A stretch of 64,000 nt of DNA from Pseudomonas huaxiensis (GTDB lineage Bacteria; Pseudomonadota; Gammaproteobacteria; Pseudomonadales; Pseudomonadaceae), in NCBI RefSeq assembly GCF_003231275.1, contig NZ_QKVL01000015.1:62001-126000 (forward strand). The letters run 5' to 3'. Positions within the stretch are counted from its first letter, which is position 1, and the number at the start of each line of letters is the position of its first letter. Positions 9,141 through 17,990 of this stretch are shown one piece after another. A program made the translations under genes and the position numbers. The notes under the pieces were generated by a model. It was not told the origin of the DNA. It worked only from the letters and a program-made list of their open reading frames with translations, and searched no databases.

Positions 9141-9210
9141 GATCGTTTAGCCTGCTACCCACCAGAACCTGACGACCTGATCAGCTTTAAATCCTGCTAA
9201 TCCCACACAC

Positions 9211-9243
9211 CTGAAGGGCCTTTTCATGGCCTTTCAGCGTTTT
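9211..9243 (+). terminator. Probable terminator after mapZ
   Basis: CTGAAGGGCC (9211-9220) pairs with GGCCTTTCAG (9228-9237) with one G-U pair and is followed by a short T stretch. The rest of 9141-9402 holds no gene; it carries the promoter sites listed next. Confidence 0.6.
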
Positions 9244-9320
9244 GGCGCGCCTGTTGGAACGAAAGCTGCAAAGGTGATCGTGTTCAAGTCAAGGGCAGAG
9301 TGTCCCTGAGACAATCAAAA

Positions 9321-9334
9321 AATTGTATACAATT
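9321..9334. promoter_or_regulatory. Perfect palindrome AATTGTATACAATT upstream of NCS2 permease
   Basis: 14-bp perfect dyad about 70 bp before the permease start. The core TTGTATACAA resembles operators of FCD-type GntR repressors. The same 10-bp core occurs at 46836-46845. No GntR gene is in the window, so the regulator is unknown. Confidence 0.55.
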
Positions 9335-9376
9335 GTGCTGGCAATCTTATGTAGCAGTTGTCTACAGTGGCGGCAC

Positions 9377-9384
9377 AACAATAA
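9377..9384 (+). promoter_or_regulatory. Hfq/Crc catabolite-activity motif before NCS2 permease
   Basis: AACAATAA matches AAnAAnAA and lies 18 bases before the ATG at 9403, where Hfq/Crc would block translation initiation. The prediction rests on motif and position only. Confidence 0.4.
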
Positions 9385-9402
9385 AACAGAGATCACGCTC
9401 CC

Positions 9403-10923
9403 ATGAACACGTCCTCACCAAGCACGTCTTCAGTTCCGCGTCCTGAAGACGAAAATCTCGGCCTGGGTCCCAACCTGGCCTATGGTCTGCAACACGTTTT
9501 GACGATGTATGGCGGTATCGTTGCTGTCCCCCTGATCCTCGGCCAGGCCGCGGGTCTAGGGCCTGCGGAGATTGGTCTTTTGATCGCCGCGTCCCTGTTC
9601 GCCGGTGGCCTGGCCACCCTGCTGCAAACCCTTGGCCTGCCGTTCTTCGGTTGCCAGTTGCCGCTGGTACAGGGTGTGTCGTTCGCAGGCGTTGCCACCA
9701 TGGGCGCCATTCTTTCCACTGAAGGCGGCGGAGGCCTGCCGGGGGTATTGGGCGCTGTGATGGCGGCCTCGTTCCTGGGCTTCCTGATCACACCGATCTT
9801 CTCGCGCATCACCAAGTTCTTCCCGCCACTGGTGACCGGTATCGTCATCACCACCATCGGTCTGACCCTGATGCCGGTCGCGGCCCGCTGGGTGATGGGT
9901 GGCAACAGCAAGTCGCCAGAATTCGGCAGCATGGAAAACATCGGCCTGGCGGCCCTGACGTTCACCTTCGTGCTGCTCCTGAGCAAGCTCGGCAGTGCGT
10001 CGATCTCACGCCTGTCGATTCTCCTGGCGATGGTCATCGGTACGTTGATCGCCTGGTCGCTGGGCATGGCCGACTTCAGCAAGGTGCTGGAAGGCCCGAT
10101 GGTCGCCCTGCCCTCGCCGTTCCACTTCGGCATGCCGACCTTCCACATCGCCGCGATCCTGTCGATGTGCATCGTCATCATCGTGACCCTGGTGGAAACC
10201 TCGGCGGACATCCTTGCGGTCGGCGAAATCATCGACACCAAGGTTGACTCCAAGCGTCTGGGCGATGGCCTGCGCGCTGACATGGCGTCGAGCATCCTGG
10301 CGCCGATCTTCGGTTCCTTCACCCAGAGCGCTTTCGCCCAGAACGTCGGCCTGGTGGCCGTGACCGGGGTCAAGAGCCGCTACGTGGTGGCGACCGGTGG
10401 TGTGATCCTGGTGGTCCTCGGCTTGCTGCCGATCATGGGCCGGGTCATTGCCGCAGTACCGACCTCGGTACTCGGTGGCGCCGGCATCGTGTTGTTCGGC
10501 ACCGTGGCTGCCAGTGGTATCCGTACCCTGTCCAAGGTGGAATACAAGAACAACATGAACCTGATCATCGTCGCCGCCTCCCTGGGCTTCGGCATGATCC
10601 CGATCGCCGCACCGAACTTCTACGATCACTTCCCGAACTGGTTCGAAACCATCTTCCACTCGGGGATCAGCTCGGCAGCCATCATGGCGATCTCGCTGAA
10701 CCTGCTGTTCAACCACTTCAAGACCGGCAACTCGGACCAGCAGTCGGTATTCGCGGCAGGCTACGAGCGCACCCTGAACTACTCCGACATCTCCGTGCTG
10801 CGTGATGGCGACTACTTCAAGGACGGCAAGCTGTTCGACGCCGAAGGCAAGGAAGTGCCAGTGGTGGACCATGACGGCAACCCCGACACGGCCCCGCGAA
10901 GACAGGCCGTAGCGGAACACTGA
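9403..10923 (+). CDS. NCS2/NAT family xanthine/urate-type permease
   Basis: 506-residue polytopic inner-membrane protein importing a purine base with protons. TM1 carries the conserved GLQHVLTMYGG histidine motif and the NAT signature is QNVGLVAVTG. The glycine at the last signature position is typical of xanthine/urate carriers rather than uracil carriers. The C-terminal tail (YERTLNYSDIS onward) is hydrophilic. It is monocistronic, with its own terminator and a palindromic operator candidate upstream. No purine-catabolic enzyme gene is adjacent, so substrate specificity (xanthine, urate or hypoxanthine) is inferred from family only. Confidence 0.88.
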   Translation: MNTSSPSTSSVPRPEDENLGLGPNLAYGLQHVLTMYGGIVAVPLILGQAAGLGPAEIGLLIAASLFAGGLATLLQTLGLPFFGCQLPLVQGVSFAGVATMGAILSTEGGGGLPGVLGAVMAASFLGFLITPIFSRITKFFPPLVTGIVITTIGLTLMPVAARWVMGGNSKSPEFGSMENIGLAALTFTFVLLLSKLGSASISRLSILLAMVIGTLIAWSLGMADFSKVLEGPMVALPSPFHFGMPTFHIAAILSMCIVIIVTLVETSADILAVGEIIDTKVDSKRLGDGLRADMASSILAPIFGSFTQSAFAQNVGLVAVTGVKSRYVVATGGVILVVLGLLPIMGRVIAAVPTSVLGGAGIVLFGTVAASGIRTLSKVEYKNNMNLIIVAASLGFGMIPIAAPNFYDHFPNWFETIFHSGISSAAIMAISLNLLFNHFKTGNSDQQSVFAAGYERTLNYSDISVLRDGDYFKDGKLFDAEGKEVPVVDHDGNPDTAPRRQAVAEH

Positions 10924-10940
10924 TAACGCGGAAAACCCGA

Positions 10941-10973
10941 AGGGCCGGTGCGAAAGCACCGGTCCTTTTTTCG
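10941..10973 (+). terminator. Terminator after NCS2 permease
   Basis: AGGGCCGGTGC (10941-10951) pairs with GCACCGGTCCT (10956-10966), has a GAAA loop and is followed by a T tract. Confidence 0.93.
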
Positions 10974-11096
10974 TTTTTAGTGTCCGCCGTCAGTTTCGTT
11001 CAACATTTCGACACAGGGGCATGGCACATTGCCGTCACTGGACTATCGTCATCGGTCCGTATGGAACCCCTTCACATGGAAATGGAGAGCGTGAAC

Positions 11097-12632
11097 ATGA
11101 CGTATGTGCGTAAGGATCTGTGGGACCTGGGAGAAGGCTGGAACGACACCATGCTCTGGTATGCCAAGGCCGTCCAGGAATTGCAGAAGCGGCCGATCAC
11201 CGACAACACCAGTTGGCAATTCCTCGGCGCCATCCATGGTTTCAAGAAAGACCTCTGGATAAGCCACTGGCAAATCACCAACGACACGCCTCTCCCTTCA
11301 CAAGCGGAGCAGGACACGTTCTGGAACCAGTGCCAGCACCAGAGCTGGTACTTCCTGCCGTGGCACCGCGGCTACCTGCAAGCCTTCGAAAACATCGTGC
11401 GCGACACCATCACCAAGCTGGGCGGCCCCTCGGATTGGGCCCTGCCCTACTGGAACTACAACGAGATAGGCACCCGGCTGCACAGTGTCACCCTGCCGCA
11501 CATCTTTTACGAAGCCAAGCTGCCCGACGGCAGCGACAACCCGCTGGCCCTGCCGAAACTGCGCTTCGGCAATACCATCGACCACCGGGTGGTCATCGAT
11601 CCACTGAAAATCAACCTCAAGTCGCTGGACATCGCCCTCTTCACCGGCGGCTCCACGGGTGGTACGCCGGGCTTCGGCGGCCCGGAAACCGTCTTCCATT
11701 TCGACGGTGACGTGCAAGGTGGCCTGGAAAACAACCCGCACAATCCGGTGCACATCGCTGTTGGCGGTCACATAAACAGGCACGGCGAGAAACAACCGTT
11801 CGAAGGCCTGATGTCGGATCCGCAGATGGCTGGTCTGGACCCCGTGTTCTGGCTGCACCACGCCAACATCGACCGCCTCTGGCAGGTATGGCTCGACCGT
11901 AATCCTGCGCACAAGAACCCGGTCAATGATTCAGACTGGGTCGAAGGCCCGCCGTCAGGTGGTCGTCCGTTCATCATGCCGGCTCCGGATGGCAGCACCT
12001 ACACGTACATCGTCTCGCAGATGCTCAGCCTGGAAGAGCTGGGCTATACCTACCAGTACCTTCCCAAACCACGCCAGGCGCACCTTGCCGCCGCGAAGGT
12101 GGAGGCAACTGCCGTGACCGATACCAAAGTCACTGAACTGCTCGGCGCCAATGCCCAGCCGATCAAGCTGCTCGGCAGCCGCTTCGAAAGCCCGGTGCGC
12201 CTGGACAAACCCGGCATCGCCAAGGTCACGCGGAACCTTTCCGCACGCGGGCTACTGGGCGCCGGCAACGCCGCCCCGCTGCCCGATGAGCGGGTGTACC
12301 TGAACGTGGAGAACATCCGCGGCCAGCTCAACGCCGTGATCCTCTCGATCTACGTCAACCTGCCAGACGGTGCATCGCCAGAGAGCTACCCCGATCTGTA
12401 CGCCGGTGACATCGGGCTGTTCGGTGTACGGGTAGCCAGCCAGAAGGATGAAGGTCACGCCGGCGCCGGTCTGACCGCAGTCCTCGACATCACCGACATC
12501 GTCAACCGCCTGAACGTCAATGGTCATCTGGACCTGGATCACCTGCACATCAGCGTGGTCGCCAACGTCGACCTGACCCCGGCTGCCGATATCTCCATCG
12601 GTCGCATCAGCGTCTACCGCCAGGGCCAGTAA
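11097..12632 (+). CDS. Tyrosinase/polyphenol-oxidase family protein
   Basis: Type-3 copper oxidase, 511 residues. CuA ligands appear as His47, His81 and His90 (HGF, CQH, PWHRGYLQAFE). CuB is seen as the HNPVH segment and WLHHANIDRLW. Cys79-x-His81 matches the Cys-His thioether arrangement known from fungal and mollusc tyrosinases. The C-terminal ~180 residues form a separate beta-rich region, resembling the shielding domain of long polyphenol oxidases. The ATG at 11097 was chosen for GGAG nine bases upstream; in-frame starts at 11082, 11076 and 11061 are possible. No signal peptide is seen, so it is probably cytoplasmic or needs a partner. The next gene starts 2 bp after the stop. The natural phenol is unknown. 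Confidence 0.88.
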   Translation: MTYVRKDLWDLGEGWNDTMLWYAKAVQELQKRPITDNTSWQFLGAIHGFKKDLWISHWQITNDTPLPSQAEQDTFWNQCQHQSWYFLPWHRGYLQAFENIVRDTITKLGGPSDWALPYWNYNEIGTRLHSVTLPHIFYEAKLPDGSDNPLALPKLRFGNTIDHRVVIDPLKINLKSLDIALFTGGSTGGTPGFGGPETVFHFDGDVQGGLENNPHNPVHIAVGGHINRHGEKQPFEGLMSDPQMAGLDPVFWLHHANIDRLWQVWLDRNPAHKNPVNDSDWVEGPPSGGRPFIMPAPDGSTYTYIVSQMLSLEELGYTYQYLPKPRQAHLAAAKVEATAVTDTKVTELLGANAQPIKLLGSRFESPVRLDKPGIAKVTRNLSARGLLGAGNAAPLPDERVYLNVENIRGQLNAVILSIYVNLPDGASPESYPDLYAGDIGLFGVRVASQKDEGHAGAGLTAVLDITDIVNRLNVNGHLDLDHLHISVVANVDLTPAADISIGRISVYRQGQ

Positions 12633-12634
12633 GG

Positions 12635-13447
12635 ATGTTCAACCGGCATTTCGCAGAGAAGCTGCTGCGCGGTCCATGGCCGTGGCTGGCCGTGGCCAGT
12701 CTCGCCGGTTGGGCGGCAATGCTCGGAGCACCAGCCCAACTGATGCTCCCGGCATTCTGCGGTTCGGTGGCCTCGCGGGTCTCCGACGGGCTGTGGTCCG
12801 CCTGGACCCTGGCCCTGACCTTCGACCCGCAAGGCCTGCTGTTCGCCTGGCTGCTGATGCTGCTGGCGATGATGCCGCTGCTGCTGGGCGGGCCGCTGGT
12901 CTATCTGTGGAAACGCAGCCTGCGCCGTCGCCGCCCTCTGGCCCTGGGTCTGTTCCTGCTCAGCTATTGCCTGGTATGGACTGCAGCCGGGGTGGTGATC
13001 GCCCTGCTCAGTGTCACCGCGCAATTGCTCGGCAGCGACAGCCCGTGGCTGATGCTGGCGCTGGTGCTGGGCCTGTGCCTGCTCTGGCAGGCCTCACCGG
13101 CCAAGCAGCACTGCCTGAACAACTGTCACTATCCGCCGCGGATTTCCGCCTTCGGCTGGCCCATGGTGCGGGATTGCCTGCGCTACGGGCTGACCAACGG
13201 ATTCTGGTGCATCGGCGCCTGCTGGCCGGCGATGCTGCTGCCCAGCCTGGTGCAACAGGGGCATAGCCTGCTGATGCTGGCGTGCATGGTCTGGCTGGCC
13301 TACGAGCGCCTGCTTCCGGCGCGCCAGGCCCGCTGGCGCTGGCCGCTGCCTGCTGGTCAACGGCTGGTGGAGACCCTGGCATCACGGCTGGCGAAGTACC
13401 GGTCGAGCCGTCGCAAGTCGCTCGCCTCCAGGGTTCCCGCCAGATAG
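12635..13447 (+). CDS. DUF2182 predicted metal-binding integral membrane protein
   Basis: 270-residue protein with about six hydrophobic segments and the DUF2182 hallmarks: LSYCLVW, a WQASPAKQHCLNNC loop and DCLRYGLTNGFWCIGACWP. The cysteine/histidine-rich loops between membrane helices suggest metal handling. It starts 2 bp after the tyrosinase stop, so the two are one translational unit, and a role in supplying copper to the tyrosinase is a reasonable inference. Its last ~30 codons overlap, tail to tail, the 3' end of hasF on the other strand. The overlapping basic C-terminus (RSSRRKSLASRVPAR) may be an extension beyond the family core. Confidence 0.8.
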   Translation: MFNRHFAEKLLRGPWPWLAVASLAGWAAMLGAPAQLMLPAFCGSVASRVSDGLWSAWTLALTFDPQGLLFAWLLMLLAMMPLLLGGPLVYLWKRSLRRRRPLALGLFLLSYCLVWTAAGVVIALLSVTAQLLGSDSPWLMLALVLGLCLLWQASPAKQHCLNNCHYPPRISAFGWPMVRDCLRYGLTNGFWCIGACWPAMLLPSLVQQGHSLLMLACMVWLAYERLLPARQARWRWPLPAGQRLVETLASRLAKYRSSRRKSLASRVPAR

Positions 13448-14709
13448 TGAACCTGCAACCAGGCCCGCAGGTATTCGTGGCGGGCCTGGGCCAGGTCGCG
13501 CCGCGCGGTGTACAGCTGCTGCTCGGCATCCAGCACATCCAGATTGACCCGCTCCCCGCCCGCCACGCTCTTGCGCGTCGCGTCGATCAAACGGTCCGCC
13601 GACTCCACCGCCAGCTCATAGGCGCGCACCTTGGCCACGCTGCTGGCGCACAGGTTGAACTGCTTGCGCAACTGATTGAGGGTGTCGGCGGTACTGCCGT
13701 CCAGCTGATATTGCACCCGGTCCCGCTCGGCCCGAGCCTGACGAGTCGCCGCCGATACTCCGCCACCGGCGAACAACGGCATGCTCAGTTGAATACCGAC
13801 ACTGTCGGTGTCGTAACGCTGGTTGTAGGTGCTCTCCGAGCTGGAACTGGAGCGCCCGGTGCTGGCGTAGGCGCTGAGGCTGGGCAGATGCCCGGCGCGA
13901 TTGCGCTCGACGCCTTGGTCCGCCGCCTCCACCGCGTGACGCTGGGCGATCAGCTCGGCGTTGTTGGCGACCGCCAGGTCGCGCCAGTGCTCGAACTTCG
14001 CCGGCGCCAACGGCTCCACCCGGAATCCTGCGGCCAGGGGCGCCAGGTCTTTCACCGCCACCGGCTCGCCGATGATCGCCTGCAACTCGCGCAGGGCCGC
14101 ATCCTGACTGTCCGCCGCCTCGATTTCCTGGGCCTCGGCCAGGGAATAGCGGGCGCGGGTTTCCAGAACGTCGGTGCGGGTGCCCTCACCGCCCTTGAAC
14201 AACCGCTCGTTCAACTGCAACTGCTCGGCGTAGGCCCGCCGCTGGGCCTGGGCCAGCGCAATCTGCTCATTGGCGAACAACGCTTCGCTGTAGGCCTGGA
14301 ACAGGCGCACCACCAGTTCCTGCCCGCGCCCGCGAAACTGCGCATCAGCCAGCAGCGCCTTGGCCACACCCTGGCGGTACTGGGACCAGGCGGCGTAATC
14401 GAACAAAGGCTGTTGCAGGGTCAGGGTCGAGGAATAGCTGCGGTAGTCGCGCTGGCTGGTGAGCGTGCCGGCGGTGGTGGACTGGGTCACTTCCGAATCG
14501 TTGCGCGCACTGTTGTAGCGGTACGACAGGTTCGGCAGCAACGCAGCACGGCCGATGGCACGGTTCTCCAGCCCGGCGTCGCGCTCGGCGATGGCAGCGT
14601 GAAAGGTCGGGTCGTTGCGCAGCGCCAGGGCGAAGGCATCACTCAGGTCGAGGGCGGCAGCGGGAAGACTCAGGCCCATCAGCATCACGCAGGACAACAG
14701 ACGCATCAT
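13357..14709 (-). CDS. hasF: TolC-family outer-membrane factor of the heme-hemophore secretion system
   Basis: 450-residue outer-membrane channel with an N-terminal signal sequence (MRLLSCVMLMGLSLPAAA) and two internal TolC repeats rich in Ala, Gln and Arg, ending in a LRRLDRYF segment. It works with HasD and HasE to export HasA across both membranes. The ATG overlaps the hasE stop (ATGA); a second in-frame ATG at 14706 sits better behind GGAGG and may be the true start. It is the last gene of the has operon, as in P. aeruginosa. Confidence 0.9.
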   Translation of the reverse strand: MMRLLSCVMLMGLSLPAAALDLSDAFALALRNDPTFHAAIAERDAGLENRAIGRAALLPNLSYRYNSARNDSEVTQSTTAGTLTSQRDYRSYSSTLTLQQPLFDYAAWSQYRQGVAKALLADAQFRGRGQELVVRLFQAYSEALFANEQIALAQAQRRAYAEQLQLNERLFKGGEGTRTDVLETRARYSLAEAQEIEAADSQDAALRELQAIIGEPVAVKDLAPLAAGFRVEPLAPAKFEHWRDLAVANNAELIAQRHAVEAADQGVERNRAGHLPSLSAYASTGRSSSSSESTYNQRYDTDSVGIQLSMPLFAGGGVSAATRQARAERDRVQYQLDGSTADTLNQLRKQFNLCASSVAKVRAYELAVESADRLIDATRKSVAGGERVNLDVLDAEQQLYTARRDLAQARHEYLRAWLQVHYLAGTLEASDLRRLDRYFASRDARVSTSR

Positions 14710-16052
14710 TCCTCCGCCAGGGCGACATGGGCCCGGTCGGTCAACGGCTTGAACAGGTAGTTGAGCATCGAGCGCTCGCCGGTGCGGACAAAGGCTTCCA
14801 CCGGCATGCCGGGGCGGATGTCCTTCCCGGCCAGTTGGCGCAAGCCGTCTTCGCCGACCCGCACGCGGACCTGGTAATACGGCTGACCGTTGTGTTCATC
14901 CAGCAGGCGGTCGGCGGACACCAGAGTGACCTCGCCCTCGACCCGCGGCGTGGTGCTCTGGTTGAAGGCGACGAACAGCAGTTCCACTGGCAGGCCGGGG
15001 CGCAGGCGGTCCACCAGTTCCACCGTGGCGCGGGCGTCCACCAGCAGCGGCACGTCCCGGGGGACGATCTCCATCAGCGACTGGCCGCGGGTGATCACCC
15101 CACCGTTGGTGAAGACGCTGGACCCGACCACGGTACCGCTGGCCGGCGCCTTGATCTCGGTGCTGTCCAGGTCGAAGGCGGCGCTGCGCAGGCGGTTGTC
15201 GAGGTCGGCAGTGTTGGATTGGGCCTCGGTGAGTTGCTGCTGCACCTCACGCTGATACTCCTGCTGGCGCTGGGCGACGCGCAGCTTCAGTTCGCCAAGC
15301 TGACGACGGGTACGACCAACGGTGCCGAGGTCTTCGGAGATGGCGCCGTTGACCTGGGCGTACAGGCGTTCGCTGTCCAACAGGCGGTTGCGCGGAATGT
15401 AGCCATCGCGGGCCAGCTCACGCAGGCCCTGCAACTGCTCTTGCAAGGCGGCACGTTGCTCCTGCTTGGCCGCCAGCGACCCCTGCACGCCGTCGAGGCT
15501 GGCCTGGGCCCCGGCGCTGTTCTCGCGCAACCCGGCCAGTTCCATTTCCAGTGCCTGCCTGCGACTGAGCAGGAGCTGTCGCTGGGTGTCGAGGATCGCC
15601 GCCAGCCAGGGCTCGCTGGCGTCCTTGAGTAACGCCGGGGAAAACACTACGCCACTGGCGCCGTCGCGCTCGGCCAGCAGACGCTCCTGCATGGCCCGCG
15701 CCGTCAGGTACTGCACCCGCAGCGACTCGTACTGGGCCTTGGCCTGGGTAGCATCGAGACGCACCAGCACCTGCCCTGCCGTGACCTGATCGCCATCACG
15801 GACCAGCAGTTGTTCGATCACGCCACCATTGAGGTGCTGTACCGCCTGACGGCTGCCGGCCACCACCACGTTGCCGCTCAGTGGAACGCCCTTGTCCAGG
15901 GGCGCCAGGGCGGCCCAGAGCATGAAGCCGCCGAAACCGGCCACCACCAGCCACAGGCCGAGCCGCGCCGGACGGCGCTCGTCCATGTTCAGTACGTTAT
16001 GGGGCGGCCGGGTCGTGTCGACCGGGCCGGATAGCGGTGCGGAGGCATTCAT
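14706..16052 (-). CDS. hasE: HlyD-family membrane-fusion protein of type I secretion
   Basis: 448-residue periplasmic adaptor. A single N-terminal membrane segment (GLWLVVAGFGGFMLWAALAPL) is followed by a biotinyl-lipoyl-like half (NGGVIEQLLVRDGDQVTAGQVLVRLD), long coiled-coil hairpin helices, the second lipoyl half (STEIKAPASGTVVG) and a beta-barrel region. It starts 3 bp after the hasD stop and overlaps hasF by 4 bp, so translation of the three is coupled. Confidence 0.92.
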   Translation of the reverse strand: MNASAPLSGPVDTTRPPHNVLNMDERRPARLGLWLVVAGFGGFMLWAALAPLDKGVPLSGNVVVAGSRQAVQHLNGGVIEQLLVRDGDQVTAGQVLVRLDATQAKAQYESLRVQYLTARAMQERLLAERDGASGVVFSPALLKDASEPWLAAILDTQRQLLLSRRQALEMELAGLRENSAGAQASLDGVQGSLAAKQEQRAALQEQLQGLRELARDGYIPRNRLLDSERLYAQVNGAISEDLGTVGRTRRQLGELKLRVAQRQQEYQREVQQQLTEAQSNTADLDNRLRSAAFDLDSTEIKAPASGTVVGSSVFTNGGVITRGQSLMEIVPRDVPLLVDARATVELVDRLRPGLPVELLFVAFNQSTTPRVEGEVTLVSADRLLDEHNGQPYYQVRVRVGEDGLRQLAGKDIRPGMPVEAFVRTGERSMLNYLFKPLTDRAHVALAEE

Positions 16053-16055
16053 GGA

Positions 16056-17822
16056 TCAGGCTCTCGGTGTGCCGTAGCTCATGCTGACGGAGGTGGGACT
16101 GCGCGGCGCGGTAGGCGTGGGCACCACGGTAGGACGGGCGGCCCGTTGCAGGTCCTGGAGCACCCGTGCGGTCGGGCCGAACCCCTGCAACTGGCCGTTC
16201 TGCAGCACCAGCAGTTTGTCGAGGCCGCTCAACAGGCTGGGCTTGTGGGTAATCAGGATCAGCGTGCGGCGCTGTTCGCGGACCTTGGCAACCGCTGCCA
16301 GCAGCGCCTGCTCGCCGGCCTCGTCGAGGTTGGAGTTGGGTTCGTCGAGGACGATCAGTGCCGGCAGGCGATACAGCGCGCGGGCCAGGCCGATGCGTTG
16401 GCGCTGGCCGCCGGACAGCCCGCTGCCGCCCTCGCCAAGCACCGTGTCGTAGCCCGCAGGCAATTTGAGGATCATCTCGTGGACCCCGGCCAGTTGCGCC
16501 GCCGCCACCACCACCGCCTCGGCATCAACCTCACCCAGACGGGCGATGTTGTCGGCGATGCTGCCGGCGAACAGCTGCACGTCCTGGGGCAGGTAGCCGA
16601 TGTGCTGGCCAAGGGCATTCCTGTCCAGGCGTTGCAGGTCGGCGCCGTCCAGGCGGACCTTGCCGTCGAAGGGCTTCGCTGCCCCGACAAGCAAACGGGC
16701 GAGGGTCGACTTGCCGGAGCCCGAAGCACCGATGATGCCCAGCGAGTCGCCGGCATCCAGGGCGAAACCAAGGTTGCTCAGGCAGGGCTTGCCGCTACCC
16801 GGCAGCAACGCGGTGACCTGCTCCACCGCCAGGCGACCGCTGGGGGCTGGCAGCGGCATGCCTTCGGGGCGTGGCGGCTGGGCTTGCAACAGCGCGGTCA
16901 GGCGCTCATAGGCCTGGCGTGCCGAACCCCACTGGCGCCAGACCGCGATCACCTGATCGATCGGCGCCAGCACCCGGCCCATGAGGATGGAGCCCGCGAC
17001 CATCATCCCCGGGCTCACCTGCTTCTCCAGCGCCAGCCAGGCGCCAAGGCCGAGTACCAGCGATTGCAGGGTCAGGCGCAGGCACTTGGATACCGCAGTG
17101 ACCGCCGCAGCGCGCTCGCTGCCGTGGTTCTGCTGGCCGAGAAAACCATGGTGCAGGCCGGTCCAGCGCTGGCGCACCGCATCGAGCATACCCATGGCTT
17201 CCATCGCCTCGGCATTGCGCAGGTTGCCACTGGCCTGCAGTCCGGCCTGCTGGGCCAGTTGGCCGGCGTCGGCGAAGGGCTTTTGCGTCAGCCGTTCGTT
17301 GAGCCAGGCCAAGATCATCAGCAGCACCGCGCCGACCAGCGCCATCAGGCCCAGCCAGGGACTGAACAGGAACATCACCGCGAGGTACACCGGAAACCAC
17401 GGCACATCGAAGAAGGCGAACAACGCCTGGCCGGTGGCGAACTGGCGCAGGCTGGTCAGGTCCGCCAGCACCTGGCCAGCGGCGCCCTTGCTGCCCGCCA
17501 GGCTCGCTTCATAGGCCGCCTGGAATACCCGTGGGTTGAGACGCAGGTCCATGTGCGTGCCCAGGCGGATCACCACCAGGCTGCGCACCCACTCCAGCAG
17601 GCCCATGAAGGCGAACACCCCGACGATCATCAGGCTGAGCATCAACAAGGTCATTTCGTTGCCCGACGACAGCACCCGGTCGTAAACCTGCAGCATGTAC
17701 AGCGCCGGCGCCAGCATCAGCAGGTTTATCACCGCAGTGAACACACCGACATTGGCGAAGCTGGCGCGACAGGCCTTGAGCGCCAGCCGCACTTCATTGA
17801 CCGAAACGGGAGCGGTTCCCAT
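16056..17822 (-). CDS. hasD: Type I secretion ABC transporter (permease fused to ATPase)
   Basis: 588-residue inner-membrane exporter: six-TM permease domain (~20-310), then an ABC ATPase with Walker A GASGSGKST, signature LSGGQRQRIG and Walker B ALIVLDEP. No C39 peptidase or C39-like domain precedes the permease, consistent with export of HasA by its C-terminal signal. The ATG at 17822 (MGTAPVSVNEV) has GAGGA upstream; the longer frame to 17867 adds a basic, non-homologous-looking stretch. A 168-bp gap separates it from hasA. Confidence 0.93.
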   Translation of the reverse strand: MGTAPVSVNEVRLALKACRASFANVGVFTAVINLLMLAPALYMLQVYDRVLSSGNEMTLLMLSLMIVGVFAFMGLLEWVRSLVVIRLGTHMDLRLNPRVFQAAYEASLAGSKGAAGQVLADLTSLRQFATGQALFAFFDVPWFPVYLAVMFLFSPWLGLMALVGAVLLMILAWLNERLTQKPFADAGQLAQQAGLQASGNLRNAEAMEAMGMLDAVRQRWTGLHHGFLGQQNHGSERAAAVTAVSKCLRLTLQSLVLGLGAWLALEKQVSPGMMVAGSILMGRVLAPIDQVIAVWRQWGSARQAYERLTALLQAQPPRPEGMPLPAPSGRLAVEQVTALLPGSGKPCLSNLGFALDAGDSLGIIGASGSGKSTLARLLVGAAKPFDGKVRLDGADLQRLDRNALGQHIGYLPQDVQLFAGSIADNIARLGEVDAEAVVVAAAQLAGVHEMILKLPAGYDTVLGEGGSGLSGGQRQRIGLARALYRLPALIVLDEPNSNLDEAGEQALLAAVAKVREQRRTLILITHKPSLLSGLDKLLVLQNGQLQGFGPTARVLQDLQRAARPTVVPTPTAPRSPTSVSMSYGTPRA

Positions 17823-17947
17823 TGCTTGGATTCCTCGCAGACAGCGACGGCGGGTGATTGCTTTCACTCCGCCCTCGCCACAGAATTCGCACCACCGCAG
17901 CCTGGGCCCGGCAAAGACACGGGCTGCGGGGTAAATGCAGCAGATCT

Positions 17948-17981
17948 GCGAATGCCAGGGTGACCTGACATTCGCTTTTTT
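17948..17981 (+). terminator. Hairpin between hasA and hasD
   Basis: GCGAATGCCAGG (17948-17959) and CCTGACATTCGC (17964-17975) form a 12-bp stem with one mismatch. The T run (17976-17981) is on the plus-strand side, so it is a canonical terminator only for rightward transcription. In the leftward has transcript it is a hairpin without a U tract, and could set partial read-through or protect the hasA mRNA. Confidence 0.6.
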
Positions 17982-17990
17982 ATGTCGCGA

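Noticed and set aside
13282..14760. 492-codon open frame opposite hasF
   Set aside because: Antisense shadow; hasF has a signal peptide and TolC repeats.
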